64,000 bases of DNA from Ophioderma brevispina. Its lineage: Eukaryota > Echinodermata > Ophiuroidea > Amphilepidida > Ophiodermatidae. Below the pieces are notes generated by a model, which did no database searches, was not told the DNA's origin, and worked only from the letters and a program-made list of their open reading frames with translations. The stretch is taken from positions 1-64,000 of the forward strand of contig JAMKCH010001714.1 in assembly GCA_023653785.1 (NCBI GenBank), in the 5' to 3' direction. Made by a program: the position numbers and the translations under genes. Below are positions 21,968 through 45,405 of this stretch, piece after piece; position 1 is the first letter of the stretch, and every line of letters starts with the position of its first letter.

Positions 21968-23170
21968 TAGGCAAATCAAAATCATAAATTTCTGTGACGT
22001 ATTTCAAAAATATACCCACCACACGTTGCAAAGTATCTAGCAACGCGTTGTGGAATCTCACAACGCGTTGCGTCTTTCACAACGCGTCGTGAAGGCCATA
22101 ACGGTCATAACGTATTGCCGCAACGCGTTGTGAAGGTTTGCAACGCGTTTTGAAGGTTGCAACGCGTTATGAGATTTCACAACGCGTTTCCAGATAACTT
22201 GCAACGTGTTGTGGGTCTATTTTGAAATACGTCACAGAAATTTATGATTTTGATTGCCTACACCGCAACGCGTTGCCGAAATGTCGCAACGCGATGCTAC
22301 TTTCTCACAACGCGTTGCGGCAATACGTTATGGCCTTTATGGCTTGCGATACACAAGCCATAAGGTTCATAACGTATAACCGCAACGCGTTAGAGAAAGT
22401 CGCATCGCGTAGCCGAAATGTCACAACACGTTGCGGTGTCGGTCAATCTGAAAGCTAAATTTCTGTGACGTATTTCAAAAATATACCCACCACACGTTGC
22501 AAAGTATCTAGCAACGCGTTGTGGAATCTCACAACGCGTGAGAGAAAGAAACGTCCGAGAAAGTCACAGCGCGTTGCGCTGTAAGCCAATCAATATCATG
22601 AATTTCTGTGACGTATTTAAAAAAAATGGACCCACAACGCGTTGCAGCAATACGTTATGACCCTTGTGGTTGTGGGCCTTCGCAACGCGTTGTGGAAACT
22701 TCCAACGCATTATGAAGCTCGCAACGCGCTGTGAAGGCTCGTAACGCATTGTGAGATTCCACAACGCGTTTCCAGATAACTTGCAACGTGTTGTAGGTCT
22801 ATTTTTTTAAATACGTCACAGAAATTAATGATTTTGATTGCCTACACCGCAACGCGTTGCCGAAATGTCGCAACGCGTTGCTACTTTCTCACAACGCGTT
22901 GCAGCAATACGTTATGGCCTTTATGGCTTGCGATACTTGTGGGCCTTCACAACGCGTTATGAACCTCGCAACTCGCTGTGAGATTCAACAACGCGTTGCC
23001 AGATACTTTGTAACACGTTGTGGGCTATGTTTTTTAAATACGTCACCGAAATTCATCATTCTAATTGGCCGACACCGCAACGCGTTGAGACATTTCGGTA
23101 ACGCGTTATAACTTTTTTCGCAACACCTTGCGCCAACGCGTTATGGACGTGTATGGCAAGCCATAAGGGT
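21968..23170. repeat. CAACGCGTTG palindrome cluster 2, composite of inverted units
   Basis: About 21 exact AACGCGTT octamers lie in 1.2 kb. The cluster is built from inverted units. The arm TTTCTGTGACGTATTTCAAA (from about 21987) returns inverted at 22220-22250, and the pattern repeats near 22457, 22600, 22805 and 23035. Between the arms the decamer alternates with short spacers such as TGTGGAATCTCA and CGAAATGTCG. Non-coding in all frames; short ORFs only reflect the repeat. Confidence 0.85.
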
Positions 23171-23621
23171 CACACACACAAAAAAACATATTTCGAAATA
23201 TCAGAGAATATGCCTTTAATTAAGTGACGGTGGACGAGGCCTTCCAAAATGTGTTCTAGAAACATCACTTCAAAATCATCTAGACGTGACGACAGTCAGC
23301 CAGTCATGCCTGAGGATGGTAGCTGGTGTTATCGAAAAATTTAGCAAGGTAAATAATAATATCTATTATTATTTATATCAGGCTTCCGAGTGGTGCAAAG
23401 AAATCTTTGTATTGTACAGTTTTGGTAAAAGTCCCCGGAAGCTATACAATATTCTTTTTAATATTGTCGCATCCGGGCATTTTAGCGAGAACGCTACTAT
23501 TGAAACACTGTATCGTTCGCCAGTTGGACTAAGCCCATCGATATTAATATAGAAATCTGTGACTAAGCCCTACAACACTGTCAACGCAATTCAGGTTTGG
23601 TTTGAGTCAGCGTGATATTTG
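23171..23621. other. No recognised feature
   Basis: Non-coding. An 88-codon ORF (23286-23552) shows no motif I can name. Confidence 0.35.
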
Positions 23622-23790
23622 AATAATAATAATAATATTGAATGGTTTTTTTTCGTATGATACAAGAATATATTGCACTCGCTAGAAAAATATTGTGCTC
23701 GTCTTCGACTCGTACAATATTTTTACTCGTGCAATATAATCTTGTATCATACTCAAAGCCATTCAATATTATATAAATATTATTAGCTTA
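23622..23790. mobile_element. Foldback MITE 2, 170 bp
   Basis: Arms ATATTGAATGG then GTATGATACAAGAATATATT return as AATATAATCTTGTATCATAC then CCATTCAATATTA. The centre has GCTCGTCTTCGACTCG, the same loop sequence as foldback 1, with (AAT)n at the left and TATATAAATATTATT at the right. Confidence 0.8.
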
Positions 23791-25776
23791 TATTCCTTAT
23801 TCAGTTTTCGCTGAAAGTTTTAGTATTCATCTTTTCAGTTTGTCATACCTGAGCATAAGTAAATCATCCAAATGCTCTACTAAAAATGACACGAAGAAAA
23901 AGAATGAGACATATACGCATAAGTTTTCACTTTTTCAAGCAGCAAGTTACTTGTGTTTTATACCGTGGCACTGCATTCCATTCCCCGCAAAAACGCAGTT
24001 GATTCTTTGCAAAACGTTTTGGTAATCTCGTTGCTCCGTTTCGTGATTCAGCCATAATTGGTAGACCCCCGGGGTAGACCTAAAAGGTTTATGCGCGAGG
24101 CATATGCTTGAACATGAAACGAGGAATTGTCCAATAGATAATGAACAAAACGTAGTCCACAGTCCACGTATCCAAGTATTATGCCTTGTGCATGGCAACC
24201 ATAACGTCAATATATTAACATAATCTTGTCAACTTGTATAAGGTCATTGGGTAGTTTGACAAACATTTTTAAGTTTTAACATGATTTGCTTTGCTACTTT
24301 AAGGTGATTTCACCAACATTCCCATATACAGATCAAAAGATCAATCTCAGAATAGAATTGTGCTTATAAGAACCGTGCAAAGACCATTGATATGATTGAT
24401 CAAAGTCGGTCGTAAAAGAGAAATAATGACGCTTTAAACTTTCATATATTTGGACTATTGCTAGGAAAACACTACAAACTATATTATAGTTAACCACAAA
24501 ATCATTCGTCTTCATTTTACTCGTGAAAAAATAAGCTTACGCGAGGAGTTTTTACCATATTCATAAAGAGCCCAATCTCTTATCGCTCTTAAAAACTTCC
24601 GAAAACTTGTTTTTGTTGATGATACCGAGTCTCGTTTTCAGTATCAACTTGACTTCTGACCTAGCAATTAGTCAAAATATGGAAGTTTATTTCATTTTAC
24701 GGCCGATTTGGCCAATCAGCAATGGGCAGCAACGCGATCACCAAAATGTTTCTATTTTCTGGCAAGACACTACGGCAAGCTTTTACGTCTATATCATAGC
24801 TGCAGGTTGTATTGGATGATACAGTTTTCATAAAAAATAATTAAAAGAACAAAAAATTATATAGTACAATATTTAAGAAATAAATATTTGATCTTATTTT
24901 ATGGGTACAAATTTTTGATTTTCAAAATTATACAATATGTGACTCGAATGTGTTTTGTTCGTTCATCTGTAAAAAGGAAAATAATGACACACAATATTTT
25001 TGGGAGAACAACATGTTAGAAAGTACATTGAATCAAATTATTTGAAAGAGCTAGTGATTGTTTTTTCTATAATGTACAATTACAGAAGTTTCACATTTCT
25101 ACAGACTCGGTAAATATTCCACAGTAATAAAAGGTTCATACGCAACAGAAGCGGGTCACATGAACTTACATGAAAACATTTAACACGATTGACCGTAATC
25201 AATATCGGAATCTGATCGATATCAAATTCATATGTTGAACGTTGATGAATGCGCCCGCGCCCGTTAAACATTCTTATAAACACCAACATGTATTCTGGTA
25301 TACAAACTTTATCTTGTTGCTCAAGTTATGAGCAAATTAGGAATGAAAGAAATTAGTCGGAATGTTTAACACGTAAATGTTACTGATAAAGCCTTTTTCA
25401 CACTGAAATAGTGATTTGCTCAGTTACAATTACCAATTTCAAGCTTATTAGCAACATATTTTTTCTTCACATGACGATGTCTTTTTACTTTTTGATTGTG
25501 TCCAACTCCTAAAACTTATTAAAAGTAGTTTTGTGTACTTGGCCTTACTGTTTGGCATTATATTATTTATAGCACCTTTTCACATATATTTTTGTTTAAA
25601 GTATAGGCTTTCGTTCATAATATTTAACCTAGTGAAAGTCAGGTGGTTGCAACAGTTTACAGTTTTTGACATCACAAAGAAGACTAAAGTCTTAAAATGC
25701 CCAGGCAGGAAATCTGCATAGGCCTTAATATTAAAACAGTGTCCTTCGGGCAAATGACACTGACTGATCCCCTCAT
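23791..25776. other. Intergenic, 3' of beta-tubulin
   Basis: AT-rich DNA containing the presumed 3'UTR of the tubulin gene in its rightmost few hundred bases. No other gene or clear repeat was recognised. Confidence 0.4.
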
Positions 25777-36279
<10,503 letters not shown>

Positions 36280-38759
36280 TTTGGGTTGAAAAATAAGCGT
36301 TCAGGCGATAGGAAAATATTTAGGGCGTTGGTCTGCCTGCCTCAGCTGGATGGTTTGATGCAGCGCCGCGCTAGAGCTGTCCTCTACGTGCCTAGCTAAA
36401 CGCGAAATGAGATGAGAAGAGGGGAGCGAATACGGGATTTCGAATTTTAATGAAGGCTTCATCATCATACCATTATCTCAGAGCGCTTGCGCAGAATTTG
36501 TCATAAATAATGTTGGAGAACATTAAAATCGACAGGGCAAGTAAGCGGGTGCAAATGTATTTGTCTAACATGCAACGAGTATGTAAGAAATGTGACGACT
36601 GCAGTTTTAATTAAAATTAAAAAACAAATAATTAAACAATAAGCTCCCGTCTTTATTGTCGTTTATACGAGCTCGTATTAAAAGGAGACGCATTTTTATT
36701 TGGGGAAAATGGGGACAGCTTAGTATATTTTAATCGAAAAAGACAGGAAATGTATATATTCCAGCTCGATTTTTATTTTATTGCAGGCGCTATATATTAG
36801 AGGAGCCATGCAGTCAACCGCATGTCATGTTGCTAGTACAATACACATCGCCATGATTGCCGTACACCCACCCCTACGTGTATATCACGCATGCCTATGC
36901 ACCTATACACCTTATAGATATTAAATATTCCATGCAAATTCTGCACTGTCAATAAAATACAATCATTCAAAAAATTCCCTACAAATTGACAACATTTGAA
37001 AGACATATTTTGTAAACCCTATCTTGCTATCTTCCGAAGATAACGCGATACAACTATATTGTGGAAATTGTGTTTTTGTGCATTTTAGTGTTGCATTGAT
37101 TGAACACGGAACGTGATATGGATTTTTTCCCTCAAGGGAACACCTAAATATCAATATTGTTGTGCCATATTTATCCGCAATTAAAATTATTTTGTCTCAG
37201 ATTTCCTTTGGGGCGTATGCTCCGCGACTTGTTATGAAAATATTACAGTAACAAATATCACATCACTGTATATATCAGCTTTTACAACATGCATTATGCC
37301 CATATCCCGAGGTACGAACAATCCGAGAATTATCTTTGCAACATCACGCTGAACATTAACAAATAAAGCTGTTTACTCGGAGCTTTTCTGTCACATCAAG
37401 TGATAGCTTTATAGACATGGCAGTGGGACATGCAATGGCCTAATTTAACAAACATGGTTAAATATTTTTTTTATGCGATTATGTTATTATTGTCGGTGAA
37501 GACACGTAGTCAAAACCAAAAAAAAAAATATATAACATATTAAAAAATAATGAAAGCTTCCTTACCTTAATCTACTTTTTTAAAAAAAAACCCATAATGC
37601 ATTGTAAAGCGACCTGATGACATCACGCAAACGCAATTACGCAGCGTAGTGCGGGTTCGACTCGTCGTATACTATGGAAGCGATTTTGTTGACCACAAAC
37701 CCCGATAAAATATGTTTATCTCAACAGAGAAAAATGTATGTAAAATACACAAGATGTGTAAAAATGAACTCTATAATAATTAAGTAAACATTTTTTACCT
37801 AAAGTAAGTACAAGTTTACCTAACTTAAAAATGTACCTACATTAAGTAAAATTGTACATATTATGATTAGGAGGTTCTATTTTTTACATGGAGTTTACGC
37901 ATTTTTTCTTGCTGTGTAGATAAACATACTTTCTCTGATAAACTATGTTTTTCTCTGAAAACTACTTTTTCAAGAGAAAAAAAACGGTTTATCAATTTAA
38001 TATTTGATAACGCAGGGTTTCGAGAAACTGTGTTTTTCCCCTCGATTAAAATATTCTGATGAACTTAGTTTTATCTGGTGATAAACTCAGTTTATCAATA
38101 GCTCTTAAACTTAGTTTATTAGATAAAAATAGATATGTCTACCTGAACTGTCTTTCGGCAGAGATTTTGTAATCACTTGTTCTGTCTGTCTGAGAACTCC
38201 TTTCTTATGTAGTGCTTTATTCTGTCATGACTGGTGTGTGTCTAATTTTGCTACTTGGGTGTCTACTGTTTAAGAAAAAAGAAAAGTGTCTGAATGTAAT
38301 ATTCTGCCAACACTTAAATTCGGAACCCTTAACGTAAATTCCAGCGGGGGGGGGGGGGGGGATACTATCCCCCAAATTTTGATGAGGGGGATGGTCATGG
38401 TCAATACGATCATCCCCCCACCCCCCCTAATGTTGATGCCTGGTTCATGTGTTTTTGACCAAAAATAAAACTCATATTGTACCATAATAGTGAAAAATGG
38501 TCAATTTTCGCGCGCTTCGCACGCATTTTATTTAATTACAATTACATTACGATTTTTAGCTTCTAAAGACCAATTTTTTTTGCGCGATTCGGGCACATTG
38601 TGCTAGTAATTGGTCTTTTCAGCAAACCCCGTTCATTCAAAATTTTCATCCACCCCACCCCCCCCCCAACTGTCAAAAAGACATTTACGCCACGGGCACC
38701 TTAAGCAAAAAGTCATACAAGTATACCTGCGTTGACTTATCCGTCTGTGTAAAAAAGCT
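36280..38759. other. Upstream of beta-tubulin; small AT-rich repeats
   Basis: Bases 36280-36500 hold the presumed 5'UTR and promoter. Further right, 37765-37880 has clustered TTTACCTAA/AAGTAAA words, and 37915-38135 has paired GATAAA/TTTATC words that can fold on each other. 38340-38430 and 38650-38670 have poly-G/poly-C runs. No other gene. Confidence 0.4.
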
Positions 38760-39199
38760 TGTTGTACCAAGTTATATGGAGAGGTTCCGTGAGGGACACG
38801 ATGATTTTTTAAACTTGGTGGAAGGAAGCAGGGTTGATGAGTTGTCGACTGACATTTTTGAACGTAAAATATGCAAATTAGGTAGGCAAATGAGCTAATT
38901 AATACGCAAAATCAGTGCAGCTGCTGTATTTTTGAAATGTTAACATCGGATAGCATTCCTTCTCTACATGCGACACTAATATGCCATAACTTTTTGTGTT
39001 GTGAATTCATGGGTCAACGAAACATGGGGCAATTAAGGGGCTTTCATTGATGTAAATGAGCTAATATTTATCACTAAATGGTACGTCGGATATCAGATAT
39101 CATCCTGATGTATTTTGAATTTTGCTAATTACAGTTCTACTTGTGATAATTTTTTTCCGCAAGCTTGTGTAACTTTTATCTGGAGTTCCGTAAGACGGA

Positions 39200-39500
39200 A
39201 AATTAGTCCAGGTAGAACCTCAGGGTCCCTTAAGTTGAGTATGGACCAATTTTTTTGCTGAATGATAGATTAGTGTGTGTAAATAAAAATCTTCCCGGGA
39301 TTCCACCTGGCATCCCTTAGCTTTTGAGAAATCCCAAGATGGCGTCCTCCATACATGATAATTATCTATTCACCCTCTCTTCTCAAACTATGGAGTTAAC
39401 TAGATATACTATAATCCATGAACCTGTATGGCACTTGTAACTTAAGTCATACTTCAAATTCAAAATGGAAGCCAAATCCAATACTTTTAAAATATGCCTA
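39200..39500 (+). repeat. Segment with an inverted, interrupted partner
   Basis: The complement of 39395-39500 (ATTTTGAATTTGAAGTATGA block) matches 40640-40755. The complement of 39200-39355 (GACGCCATCTTGGGATTTCT block) matches about 41650-41790. The partner is therefore split by the element at 40784-41605. The ORF 39418-39726 inside is not supported as a gene. Confidence 0.65.
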
Positions 39501-39732
39501 TCACACACATACCACCTGCGATAAACATAGACGAGAAGTACTTAGTTATGTTGCTAGCACAATTAAATGTATTTCCGATCATTTTAAAATTGTAAATGAC
39601 GTCAATCAATATGGATGCAGGCGCAAACGTAAACACCTCAAAAATAACTTTGAAAAATTTATATATCATTACAAAGCCTGCAAACAATCGAATCATGTAT
39701 CAATGACATTAGAAATTTACCTTTGATCCTAC

Positions 39733-42700
39733 AACACTTAAAACGACGGGTCAAAATATTAACCATTTTACGTGGTCACCTTTATTTTGACACTTGTCGT
39801 GTTGAAATCAACCACATTCGGTATCATTTTCGTTTTTGAGCCACATATTAAATGACCCTAAACGGGGCAAATTCAAATGACCCCTAATAAGCCATCTTTG
39901 AAAAATGAGGTGTTGAAATCAACTACATTTGGGGTTATTTTCTTTATCAAAAAATAAAAAATTTTTTTGCATCCCGATTAACCAAATGACTATGCAATAT
40001 CGTCTTTGACCCCAAAAGGGTCATTTTCAAACAGATATAAGACCTCCAATAATAGTCATATTACCCCCACCGGGGTTATTTTTAACCCCAATTGAATTTT
40101 GGGTCAAATTTTTGACCAGACAAGTGGTCAATTTGACCTTTTTTATTCTTTGCTAATGTGACTAAAAGCCTGCGTGTCACAATTGACCCTTTTAGGGTTA
40201 TTTTTGACTTTTTCTTTTAATGTGTAACCAATGTACACATACATTTCCATTTTTTTTACATGCGCCAAAATCGAAATCAAACTACTATGGTGGCAAAGGT
40301 TGTCAAAAATACCATACGAATTTAAAAATTTTTTCACATATATTGCACTCAATTATAATTTAAAACCCATTTTTTAATTTATCCCGGAAGTTACCTGGTC
40401 CATTGGTTATGATCATCGGTAACATTCTAATTGTTTCATTGACACAATAATATTATACTTGAAAAATATTTAGACAATTGCGTCAGTATTTTTTTAAGAT
40501 ATTCACGTTTTTTGCTGCCATATTGCATTTGACGTCCATGTTTCAACTTAAAAGTCTCAGAAATACATTTATTGTCTAACAACATAATCAAGTACTTCAT
40601 GTTTATTTTTTATCGAGGTATTTTTGTTGTTGGATGGCATATTTTACAATTATTAGATTTGGCTTCCATTTTGAATTTGGAGTATGACAAATGTTAAAAG
40701 TGCCATGCATTTGTTTCGGGGCGGGTCCTATAGTAATATCTAGTACCCTTTCATAGTTTGCTACTATCTCCTCGATTAAAACAAGTGAAAAAATCACCCT
40801 CTAAAAGAGTGAAACTCTTTAAACCACTCCAAAAAAAGAGCCAGCTGAGTGAGATCCACTCAAACTAAAGAGTGAACAAAATAACTAAGGAAAGAGTGAA
40901 CTGACAACTCCTTTTTAGAGTGAACTAGTCACTCTTCTAGAGTTTGTGATTCTTTAGGAATTTTGTTTGTTTTGGTGAGTATATTTAATTGAGGTCATAA
41001 TTCATAGCCATCGTACATGAACTTAAATAATTGTGGCGACATCATGGCATGTTCAGTGAGACATGCCATGTTGTGGCATGCATGACGTGGTAGGATCACG
41101 GTATGCATGCCCGTGCATGCATGATTGGCGGTCTTCGGTAACATGTTTAAGCTACCTGGGCCGGGAGCCTGGCGCAGACTACCGGTATGTACTAGTGATA
41201 ATACAGTAAATAATTTAATTAATGCTTCTCCACACTTGTCTGTAAATGGCTATGAACTGTGCCCGACACATTAAATATACTCACCCTTGAAGATATCTAT
41301 GATTTCTTCCTATTTGCAAAACTTCGTTCAATTTTCAAAAAACCGTTTTGCTGACGTCTCAACTATTAAAACCTCGGCCGACAGGTTGTTCGAACATAAT
41401 CACCGCATTTTGCGGCGTTTCTGATTGGCGTGATTAGTTCACTCCGAAAAAGTATGGCATTTTGATCCACTCGGTAAGAGAGTGAGCTCTGTTAACCGCG
41501 AGTGAAGGTGTCGGGTTGCATTTTCTCGCTTTTTAAGAAGCTAAAAGCCACTCGATTAGAGTACTTTAAAATAACTCGAAACTCAGAGTATTTTTTCACT
41601 TCTTTCATTTTAAGAAGAGTCGATTGAATAGATCATTATCATTTTTTTATTTTTGGCGACGCCATCTTGGAATTTCTCAAAATGCCCAGGATGCCCAGGG
41701 CACGGCAGAATCTTATTCTACACACCCTTATCATCATTTCAGCAGAAAGATTGTGTCCGATACTCAATTACGGCAGGCCATAAGTTGGACCATGGCTACC
41801 CCTGACTAAATGTAACTTGGTGTAAGGAACGAGTTGAGTTCTCTACCTATTTATATTTTGGGCGTAAATATGCAAATTAGTATGCAACATTGAAGCTCAG
41901 TAATATGCAAAAATCAGTGTAGTTGTTTCTATTTTTGAAACGGAACGTTCTGATACGCAAATTCCTTCGCTACATTAAAAGTCCATAATTGCAATGCAGC
42001 TTTTTTGGCTATGTGCCTCACAATGGTTTTTTTTCCCTGTATTTGTTTTTTGCATTCTTGCTTTTTGGCAGTCTGTGTTTATAAAAATGTTTTTGCCCAT
42101 GCTTGTTTGTCTCTGCTAAAGGACCCCAATGGAATTAAGCGTTTTTAAAAAGGCTTTTTGGGCTAGCCGTGGTACTACTCTGTGTTTATTTTTCCATTTT
42201 TTCTCACTTTGAAATAGTTCTCCTCCGGTAACCCAACACAATCACATTGGGTATACATTTAGATTTTATAATTGTTATGTATACATGTGCAATCTTTTGT
42301 ATAGGTTTAACAGTGTATTGTTTTCATTGTTTATCATCATGTTGAATGTATAAGTACTGAATAAAATTATATGAATGCAAGTGGTGATATATGCAAATGA
42401 GCTATTTTAAATATCGTAATTGCTTGTATCGTTAAAATGGTACACCGGATATGCAAATTCTTTCGCTACGTGAAAAACTGCTCTACTGTAATTGCTGTAT
42501 CACTAAAGACGTACAAATCGAGATATGCAACGATGATGTTACTTGATGGAAGAAGTGGATTGATGAATCTCACCTGGTTTGTGATTTTTTGGTGTAACAC
42601 AACTTACAATAAAGGGTCAAAAATAACCCTAAAAGGTCTGTCAATTTTTAAACCCGCAGGCTACTGTCGAATTATGCACCGACGAAAAAAGGGTCAATTT

Positions 42701-43105
42701 GAACTCACGGATCTGCTCAAAAATTGACTCCAAATTGTGGTTAAAAACCCGCCGGTGGGGTTTAAAATGACTAATTGGGGGTCTTATATTCTTTTTGAAA
42801 ATTTACCACCCTTTTGGGTCAAAATGACTATATTTACATAGTCATTTGGTTGGTTAATCGGGGATGCAAAAAAAATCTTGATAAAGAAAATAACCCCAAA
42901 GTAGTTGATGTCAACACCTCCTTTTTCAAAGATGGCAATGATTGGGTCATTGGAATTTGACCGCTTAGGGGTTCATTTCAATATGATGTCTTAAAACAGA
43001 AAATGGATTCCCGAATGTGGTTGATTTCAACCACGACAAGTGTCAAATAAAGTGACCAGATAAAATGGTTGATATTTTGACCCCTGGTCGTTTTTCAGTG
43101 TGTAT
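39733..43105. mobile_element. Large foldback element with 500-bp arms
   Basis: The left arm (about 39733-40225) and right arm (about 42605-43105) are inverted copies. Landmarks left are GGGTCAAAATATTAACCATT, TTGACACTTGTCGTG, GAAATCAACCACATTCGG and CCCTTTTAGGGTTATTTTTGA; right has their complements. Words such as GGGTCAAAA and GGGTTATTTTT are dense in the arms. The centre contains other repeats, not a transposase. Confidence 0.8.
40784..41605. mobile_element. GAGTGA-rich element, 0.8 kb, nested
   Basis: Ends AAGTGAAAAAATCACCCTCT and (complement) AAGTGAAAAAATACTCTGAG form an inverted pair. The subterminal regions contain many GAGTGA/AGAGTG words (40800-40945 and 41450-41590). It interrupts the inverted partner of 39200-39500, so it arrived after that copy. 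Confidence 0.65.
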
Positions 43106-43788
43106 AATATGATAATTAAGTCTCTATTTGCATTATTTATGACCATTTTTCTTCCCGCAAGGCTGTTGTAAAGGTTATCTGGAGAGAGGCACATAATGAT
43201 GTAACTTGGTGGAAGGAAGTGAATTGAAGAGTTCTCGAATTGGTTATTTTTTTTTGAGGAGAATATGTAGGTATGCAAATAAGCTATTTAATATGCAAGA
43301 ACCAGCGTAATTACTCTATTTTTGAAACGTTACATCGGATACACAAAATTCCTTCGCTACATGAAAGTCCATGGCATGCACCCAGGGGATGAATCATTTT
43401 TTGCGATTTGTAAGTGCTTGATATATGCAGGTTAGGTGTGCAAATGAGCTAATTAAATATGTGTAAATGTCTCGCTAAAACGGTACATATACAAAATTCT
43501 TTCGCTACATGAAAAACTACCATGCAATACATCTTTTGTGTGAATCATAATTAAGGGGGAAAAGTATGTCGGTCAATTAAGGGACATTCTTTGATGCAAA
43601 TGAGCTTATAAAATATGCGTAATTGCTGTATTACTAAAACGGCACATTGGATATGCAAACAATGGATGTAACTTCGTGGAAGTATAAATGGGGTGAGTTG
43701 TCAACCTGATAAGAATTTTGGCGTAAAATATGCTAATTTAGTATCTAATTTGCATAATTTATGAACATTTTCCCCACAAGGCTTTTAT

Positions 43789-44241
43789 ACAGGGTGAGTC
43801 AAAAAAACTTGACCCTGATTGTGTCCGCCATTTTGATTTTTAAAATAATATATATCTAACATGATGGTACTGACGGAAAGCTTATTTCGTATCTTAATTT
43901 GACTGCAAAGATCTTTCCATCGGTTGATATAGGCCGAGCTACAGTCTTTCGAAGCAAGAATCTGCAGTCAATAAATAGCACTGATTTTTCTTCTGGACAA
44001 TGATTTCCTTCGCTAAACCGATGGCATTTCATGTGAATCCGTGGACAGAGGAAGAAAGAAACCGACTATGCTTGATCAAAACGCACTGGAGCTTCGGTCT
44101 ATACCTAACCGATTGTGAATGATCTTTGCAAGTAAATTTAAGACAATGAACCCAGCTTCAGATGATACCAAATATGTCAGATATGTACTAAAATTCAAAA
44201 TGGGGACACAATAAGGGTCAAGTTTTTTTTACTCACCCGTA
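43789..44241. mobile_element. Tc1/mariner-type MITE, 0.45 kb
   Basis: Left end TACAGGGTGAGTCAAAAAAA and right end (complement) TACGGGTGAGTAAAAAAAAC form an inverted repeat extending through ACTTGACCCT and TGTGTCC to CCATTTTGA, about 45 bp. TA lies at both edges. It interrupts one copy of the ATGCAAATGAGC family (CAAGGCTTTTA then CAAGTTAACGGGAGTTC). No intact transposase. Confidence 0.8.
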
Positions 44242-44299
44242 CAAGTTAACGGGAGTTCTGTAAGGCGTATGATTTCATTTGGTGAAGGAGCGGGTTGAA

Positions 44300-44925
44300 G
44301 CGTTCTTGACCCATTCCCTTCATTTATTTACCAATAAAGGGCAATTTCAAATACAAAAATAAAGCAATTTATTATTGACCCTACTGAAGGGTTTAACAAT
44401 TAAAGGTATTCCATCATTACTATAATAAATGGTTTATTCCATTATTAAAATAAGGGCTGTGCTTATTTATCAATTAAAATGCCTATTCCTTCATTTATGA
44501 ATTAAAGGGCATTCCTTTATATACCAATTAAAGTGCAATTCTTCTTTACCAATTAAAGGGTGTTCCATAATTTACAAAGGGGCAATTCCTGCATTTAAAA
44601 CAATTAAGGGCACTCCTTCGTTTACAATTTTAAGGGCAATTCTTCATCCCCCCCCCCCGTAAAGTGTCATTCCATAATTTACCAATAAATCCAAGTCCAT
44701 TATTACCAATTACGGCCATTTCATCATTTACCAATTAAAGGGCATTCGTCTTACCAATTAAAGGACTGTCACATTTACCCATTAAAGGGTCTCATTCCTT
44801 ATCTACCAATTAAAGGGCAATTCTATTTTCCAATTAAAGGGCCATTCCAAACATTTTCCAATTAAAGGACCATACTTTATTACCAATTTAAAGAGACATT
44901 CCTTCATTTACACATGTGCCATTAG
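44300..44925 (+). repeat. AATTAAAGGGCATTCC tandem repeat
   Basis: A degenerate minisatellite: the unit TTTACCAATTAAAGGGCATTC (minor variants) repeats roughly every 30-38 bp over 600 bp, interrupted by a poly-C run near 44645. Non-coding. Confidence 0.85.
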
Positions 44926-45100
44926 TACCCATGTATTTATATTTTAGTGAATGCTTCTATCATCGACTGACTGTAAAAACTGCAGGACCTTCGCCTTGGG
45001 GAGGGCTTGCAGAGTATCAACTTTTTTTACACATTTGGATCAAATCTTATTAATGTAACGGTGTTAAGTTCTCAAACATAACATAATTAGTCAAAAAAAA

Positions 45101-45405
45101 CACAATGTTTATACATCATATAACTGAGGCCGATTTCCTCCAATTGTTGCTGAAAACATATTGCATTCCTTCTTGAGAAGAGAAAATGCCCCACAAATAC
45201 AAATAACACCTAAAAGAGAATGGACCGTCCTCCCAGCGGCCCCAGGTCACACCCTGTCTGCCAGCCTCCTCCGTAGTCCGTTTTGGCCCAGCCCACACGG
45301 ACGCACAAACTATTATGTTGTGGGGCAGGACGAAGTGCGGAGTCAACATTGGAAGGAATCAGCCCCAGTTATATGATTATAAAAACAATGTGTTTTTGAC
45401 TTCTA
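45101..45405. repeat. DIRS inverted terminal repeat and internal complementary region
   Basis: 45101-45295 is the inverted terminal repeat paired with 50690-50890. Within it AAACACAATGTTTATA and CATATAACTGAGGCCGATTT fold onto 45341-45405 (complements of CATATAACTGGGGCTGATTC and AAACACATTGTTTTT). This matches the ITR plus internal complementary region arrangement that DIRS elements use to circularise their cDNA; the assignment is by position and complementarity. Confidence 0.7.

Larger units (their letters stand above)
38770..44300 (+). repeat. ATGCAAATGAGCTAAT repeat family, several copies
   Basis: Units carry CCGCAAGGCTT, TTATCTGGAGTTCCGTAAG, ACTTGGTGGAAGGAAG, TATGCAAATGAGCTAATTA and TCCTTCGCTACATGAAA in order. 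Full or partial copies lie at about 38780-39200, 41812-42010, 42360-42500, 43150-43400, 43430-43530, 43555-43790 and 44241-44300. All are in the same orientation. This is an old tandem array broken up by other elements listed separately. Confidence 0.7.

Noticed and set aside
19600..23170. CRISPR-like repeat/spacer appearance of the CAACGCGTTG clusters
   Set aside because: Spacings are irregular, repeats are only 8-10 bp and palindromic, and the genome is eukaryotic.
36480..36500. NRF1-like GCGCTTGCGCAG upstream of the complete tubulin gene
   Set aside because: It misses the consensus at two positions, so it was not listed as a site.
39418..39726. 102-codon plus ORF with Cys/His/Lys-rich sequence
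   Set aside because: Its first third recurs inverted at 40640-40755 as part of a repeat (HTSNSKWKPN versus HTPNSKWKPN), and the rest shows no domain; treated as repeat DNA.
43860..44180. Possible transposase remnant inside the mariner-type MITE
   Set aside because: Short frames show no catalytic motif or clear helix-turn-helix; too little to claim.
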